DNA of 63,263 nt from contig NZ_JYFN01000010.1 of the NCBI RefSeq assembly GCF_000948395.1, positions 56,636-119,898 of the forward strand. Reading direction: 5' to 3'. Shown here piece after piece: positions 60,785 through 63,263 of the stretch. The position numbers and the translations under genes were made by a program. The notes below the pieces were generated by a model, which made no database searches, had not been told where the DNA came from, and saw nothing but the letters and a program-made list of their open reading frames with translations. Position 1 is the stretch's first letter, and each line of letters starts with the position of its first letter. Source of the stretch: Frankia torreyi (GTDB taxonomy: Bacteria; Actinomycetota; Actinomycetes; Frankiales; Frankiaceae).

Positions 60785-62338
60785 GTGTCAGATCCAGCGT
60801 CGGTGTCGGGTTCGGTGTCGGGTCTGGTGTCGGAGTCCGAGCCCTCGTCCGACCCGAGGTCCGCGGATCCGTGTGTATCAGCGCGGGTGACCGTCGTCGG
60901 TGTGGGCGCGGACGGCTGGACCGGCCTGTCCACGGCGGCGCGTGACGCCGTCCGCTGCGCCGACGTTCTGCTAGGGGCGCAGCGACAGCTCGATCTCATC
61001 CCGGAACGGGCCGGTGGGCACCGGATCACCGCGCGCAGGGTGACCTGGCCGTCGCCGCTGCTGCCAGCCCTCGCCGACCTGCTCGCGGAGCACGGCATAC
61101 CGGTGGCCGGGACGAGCGGCGTCGACGCAGACACGGGCGCACAGCCCGGCGGCGATCCCCGGCGTCCCGCGGCGCGAAGCTCGAACCCTGTCGGCGACGT
61201 CTGCGTCCTCGCCAGTGGCGATCCGATGTTCCACGGGATCGGCACCACGCTCGTTCGCCTGCTCGGGGCGGATCGGGTACGGGTGTTCACCCATCCCTCG
61301 TCGGTGTCCCTGGCCTGCGCCCGTCTGGGTTGGGCCATGGACGGGGTCGACGTCGTGAGCGCGGTGGGCCGCCCGTTGGCTCAGGTACACGCCGCGCTCG
61401 CGCCGCATCGCCGACTACTGGTTCTCAGCGCTGACGGGACCACGCCCCTCGCGCTCGCTGATCTGCTGGTCGACCGCGGCTACGGCGCGAGCCCGATGAC
61501 GGTGCTGGAACGGCTCGGTGCGGCCGACGAGGCTCAGCAGCGGGCGACCGCCCATGAATGGGCGGTCGCGTCTGCCGTCTGGCGCGACGCCGCCTCTTCC
61601 CACCAAGGCAGCACGGTAGGCAGCCCACTAGGCAGCAGGGACGACAGCCCGCCGGGGCCGAGCAGCGAGCCGACGGTGCGGGCACTGCGCCCCCCGGCCG
61701 ACCTCAACGTGGCCGCCGTCGAGCCGTGCCCCGGGCCCGGGGCCGCCCACCGGCCGCGCTCACCCGGGTTGCCCGACGACGCGTTCGAGCACGATGGTCA
61801 GATCACCAAACGTGAAATCCGGGCGGTCACCCTGGCCAGGCTCGGTCCTGTTCCCGGCGAGCTGCTGTGGGACGTGGGGGCGGGCTCCGGCAGCATCGCC
61901 ATCGAGTGGATGCGCGCCCATGCCACCTGCCGGGCGATCGCCATCGAGCCCCGCGTCGATCGAGCGGAGCGTATCCGTCGTAATGCCACGAGTCTGGGAG
62001 TGCCCGGGCTGCAGGTCGTCGCGGGCCGGGCCCCGCAGGTCCTGGCGGGGCTGCCGGCACCCGATGCGGTCTTCGTCGGTGGCGGTGTCACGGCTGTTGG
62101 GCTGCTCGAAGCCTGCTGGGCGGCGCTGCGAGGCCGCGGCCGGCTCGTCGTCAACGCGGTGACCCTCGAGTCCGAGGCGGTGCTCGCGGCCTGGTACGCA
62201 CGGCGGGGCGGGGACCTGATCCGTCTGTCGGTAAGCCGAGCGTCACCGGTCGGTGGCTTCACCGGGTGGCGCTCGGCCATGCCGGTCACCCAGTGGACGG
62301 TCTGGCCGGGTGACCACGCCGCGGACAGCGGCTGCTGA
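60785..62338 (+). CDS. cobL: Precorrin-6Y C5,15-methyltransferase, decarboxylating (CbiE-CbiT fusion)
   Basis: 517 residues from the GTG at 60785. A Ser-rich start is followed by the CbiE-type methylase (about 40-275; VTVVGVGADGWTGLS, LASGDPMFHGIGTTL), a low-complexity linker with short repeats (about 275-325), and the CbiT-type domain (about 335-510; ITKREIRAVTLARLGP, LLWDVGAGSGSIAIEWMRA). It methylates C5 and C15 and removes the C12 acetate carboxyl in aerobic B12 synthesis. No ribosome site precedes the GTG; TACGCT at 60771-60776 could be a -10 for a leaderless message. Confidence 0.93.
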   Translation: MSDPASVSGSVSGLVSESEPSSDPRSADPCVSARVTVVGVGADGWTGLSTAARDAVRCADVLLGAQRQLDLIPERAGGHRITARRVTWPSPLLPALADLLAEHGIPVAGTSGVDADTGAQPGGDPRRPAARSSNPVGDVCVLASGDPMFHGIGTTLVRLLGADRVRVFTHPSSVSLACARLGWAMDGVDVVSAVGRPLAQVHAALAPHRRLLVLSADGTTPLALADLLVDRGYGASPMTVLERLGAADEAQQRATAHEWAVASAVWRDAASSHQGSTVGSPLGSRDDSPPGPSSEPTVRALRPPADLNVAAVEPCPGPGAAHRPRSPGLPDDAFEHDGQITKREIRAVTLARLGPVPGELLWDVGAGSGSIAIEWMRAHATCRAIAIEPRVDRAERIRRNATSLGVPGLQVVAGRAPQVLAGLPAPDAVFVGGGVTAVGLLEACWAALRGRGRLVVNAVTLESEAVLAAWYARRGGDLIRLSVSRASPVGGFTGWRSAMPVTQWTVWPGDHAADSGC

Positions 62339-63145
62339 TCAGCCGAGCAGATCCAGGACGCAGCGGTCGGCCGGCCCTCCCGGTATCGCGTGATCGGGTG
62401 CAGCCAGGTGCAGCCGCCAGTGGCGGTCGGCGCCCGCCGCATCGCCGATCTCGACGAGGTCGACAAGTGTGGCGTGGATCTGCCGGGTGGCATCGACGCT
62501 CAGCCGATTGTCGGTCGCCCGGTCGACGGCCGCCGTCGGCGCGGGCGATGCGTCGGGACTCGCGCCGACGGCCGCGTGCCCGTGCTGGGCGTTGGTCAAC
62601 TCGACGAGATGTTGCAGCATGCCGGTGACCACGGACAGGGACTTGTTGCCGGTGAGCTCGACCACGGCCAGGTGAAAGGCAGCCTGCGCCGCCGCGAGCG
62701 CGGCCGGATCGTCGGCGACCTCGTCGGCCTCGGCGAGGATGCCGCGCAGGACCGACACGTCTGCCGGACTGTGCCGCTCGGCGAGCAGCGCCGCGCACGG
62801 TGGCTCGATGACGGCGCTGGCCTGATGAACGTCGCCCAGGGTGGCGCCGCGATGTTCGAGGACGAGGCCGGCATAGCGGGCGGCAACCGTTGGACTCGGG
62901 AGGTGAACCCGTGCCCCGCCATGGGCCCCGCGGCGCACCGAGATCAGCGCCTCCGCCTCGAGGACCCGAAAGGCCTCGCGCAGGGTGGGCCGGGAGACGC
63001 CGAACTGCGTCATCAGGGTGGGTTCGGGGGGAAGCGCATCACCCTCGGTGAGTTCGCCGCGGATGATCCTCCGTCGTAGTTGGCTGGCAACCAGCTCCGC
63101 GGTCTTGGGGACACGGACCCGCCGGCCCACCGGTGCCGCGCTCAC
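62339..63145 (-). CDS. GntR/FadR-type transcriptional regulator (FCD domain)
   Basis: 268 residues if the GTG at 63145 is the start; the frame stays open upstream to the window edge, so the N-terminus may be longer. The winged helix reads LRRRIIRGELTEGDALPPEPTLMTQFGVSRPTLREAFRVLEAEALI. The FCD ligand domain (about 105-255) has AFHLAVVELTGNKSL and its metal-type His residues, interrupted by a Ser/Ala/Pro-rich loop (about 185-210). It ends directly against cobL, convergently. Ligand unknown; FadR-family members sense organic acids or sugars. Confidence 0.9.
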   Translation of the reverse strand: MSAAPVGRRVRVPKTAELVASQLRRRIIRGELTEGDALPPEPTLMTQFGVSRPTLREAFRVLEAEALISVRRGAHGGARVHLPSPTVAARYAGLVLEHRGATLGDVHQASAVIEPPCAALLAERHSPADVSVLRGILAEADEVADDPAALAAAQAAFHLAVVELTGNKSLSVVTGMLQHLVELTNAQHGHAAVGASPDASPAPTAAVDRATDNRLSVDATRQIHATLVDLVEIGDAAGADRHWRLHLAAPDHAIPGGPADRCVLDLLG

Positions 63146-63263
63146 CGGGACCGAACCGGTGGGCGGAGGAACTCGCGCGATCGGATCGTCGTCGGCCGGG
63201 CGGGAGCCCGGTGGCTCGGTCGCCGCCTGGCCGCCGACCGGTGCGGATGGTGCCTGCGATGAG

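Overview
This is a very GC-rich chromosomal stretch from a mycelial actinomycete. A Frankia-like organism is the best guess (inference from gene content, GTG/TTG starts and GC-saturated third positions; no rRNA is present to prove it). Housekeeping and metabolic genes alternate with envelope and natural-product islands.

Layout. 1-7.2 kb: the end of gltB, then gltD, a short-form adenylate kinase, a membrane-anchored PLC-like phosphodiesterase, a TerB-like protein and a TauE-type permease. 7.7-16.2 kb: an apical-glycan locus with a small membrane protein, cellulose-synthase-like CslA, the copper-radical oxidase GlxA, two GH6 glucanases and an SCO-type copper chaperone. Start/stop overlaps join several of these genes. 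16.2-19.0 kb: a lipoprotein lipase and an orphan AbiEi/DUF559-type protein. 19.1-24.4 kb: methylmalonyl-CoA mutase (mutA, mutB) with its GTPase meaB.

24.5-35.2 kb is the most unusual part. Two proteins each fuse a cytoplasmic Hsp70/actin-like domain, a membrane helix and an extracytoplasmic PstS-like solute-binding domain. They flank two secreted WxL-like proteins, a DUF916-type WxL partner anchored in the membrane, and a Ser/Thr kinase with an outward-facing WD40-like domain. In the second fusion the ATPase motifs have decayed. I read this as a candidate envelope-sensing or surface-display system; its function is unknown.

35-45 kb: a GAMT/RMT2-type methyltransferase, a pair of CNNM/CorC-type transporters, a DUF4232 lipoprotein, a TetR regulator, a thiolase with a duplicated operator, a DUF309 protein and metK. 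45-50.6 kb: an LLM flavin oxidoreductase, an amidohydrolase and an alpha/beta hydrolase, each preceded by a tiny Cys-containing leader ORF of the R-H-[IV]-D...R-V-x-[SA] type, plus a 15-cysteine copper-storage-like protein. 51.1-52.6 kb: a c-di-AMP (ydaO-type) riboswitch with a promoter, upstream of a secreted lysozyme-like/peptidoglycan-binding protein.

52.8-58.9 kb: a complete lasso-peptide cluster (SARP regulator, precursor A, cyclase C, RRE protein B1, protease B2, ABC exporter D). The predicted core is new to me, and the cyclase PP-loop lacks its usual Asp. 59-63.3 kb: a MatB-like acyl-CoA synthetase, CobL (cobalamin synthesis) and a FadR-type GntR regulator that may continue past the window edge.

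Short minisatellites, mostly of 15- or 18-bp units, recur next to stop codons and in linkers throughout. I saw no insertion sequence, CRISPR array, tRNA or rRNA.
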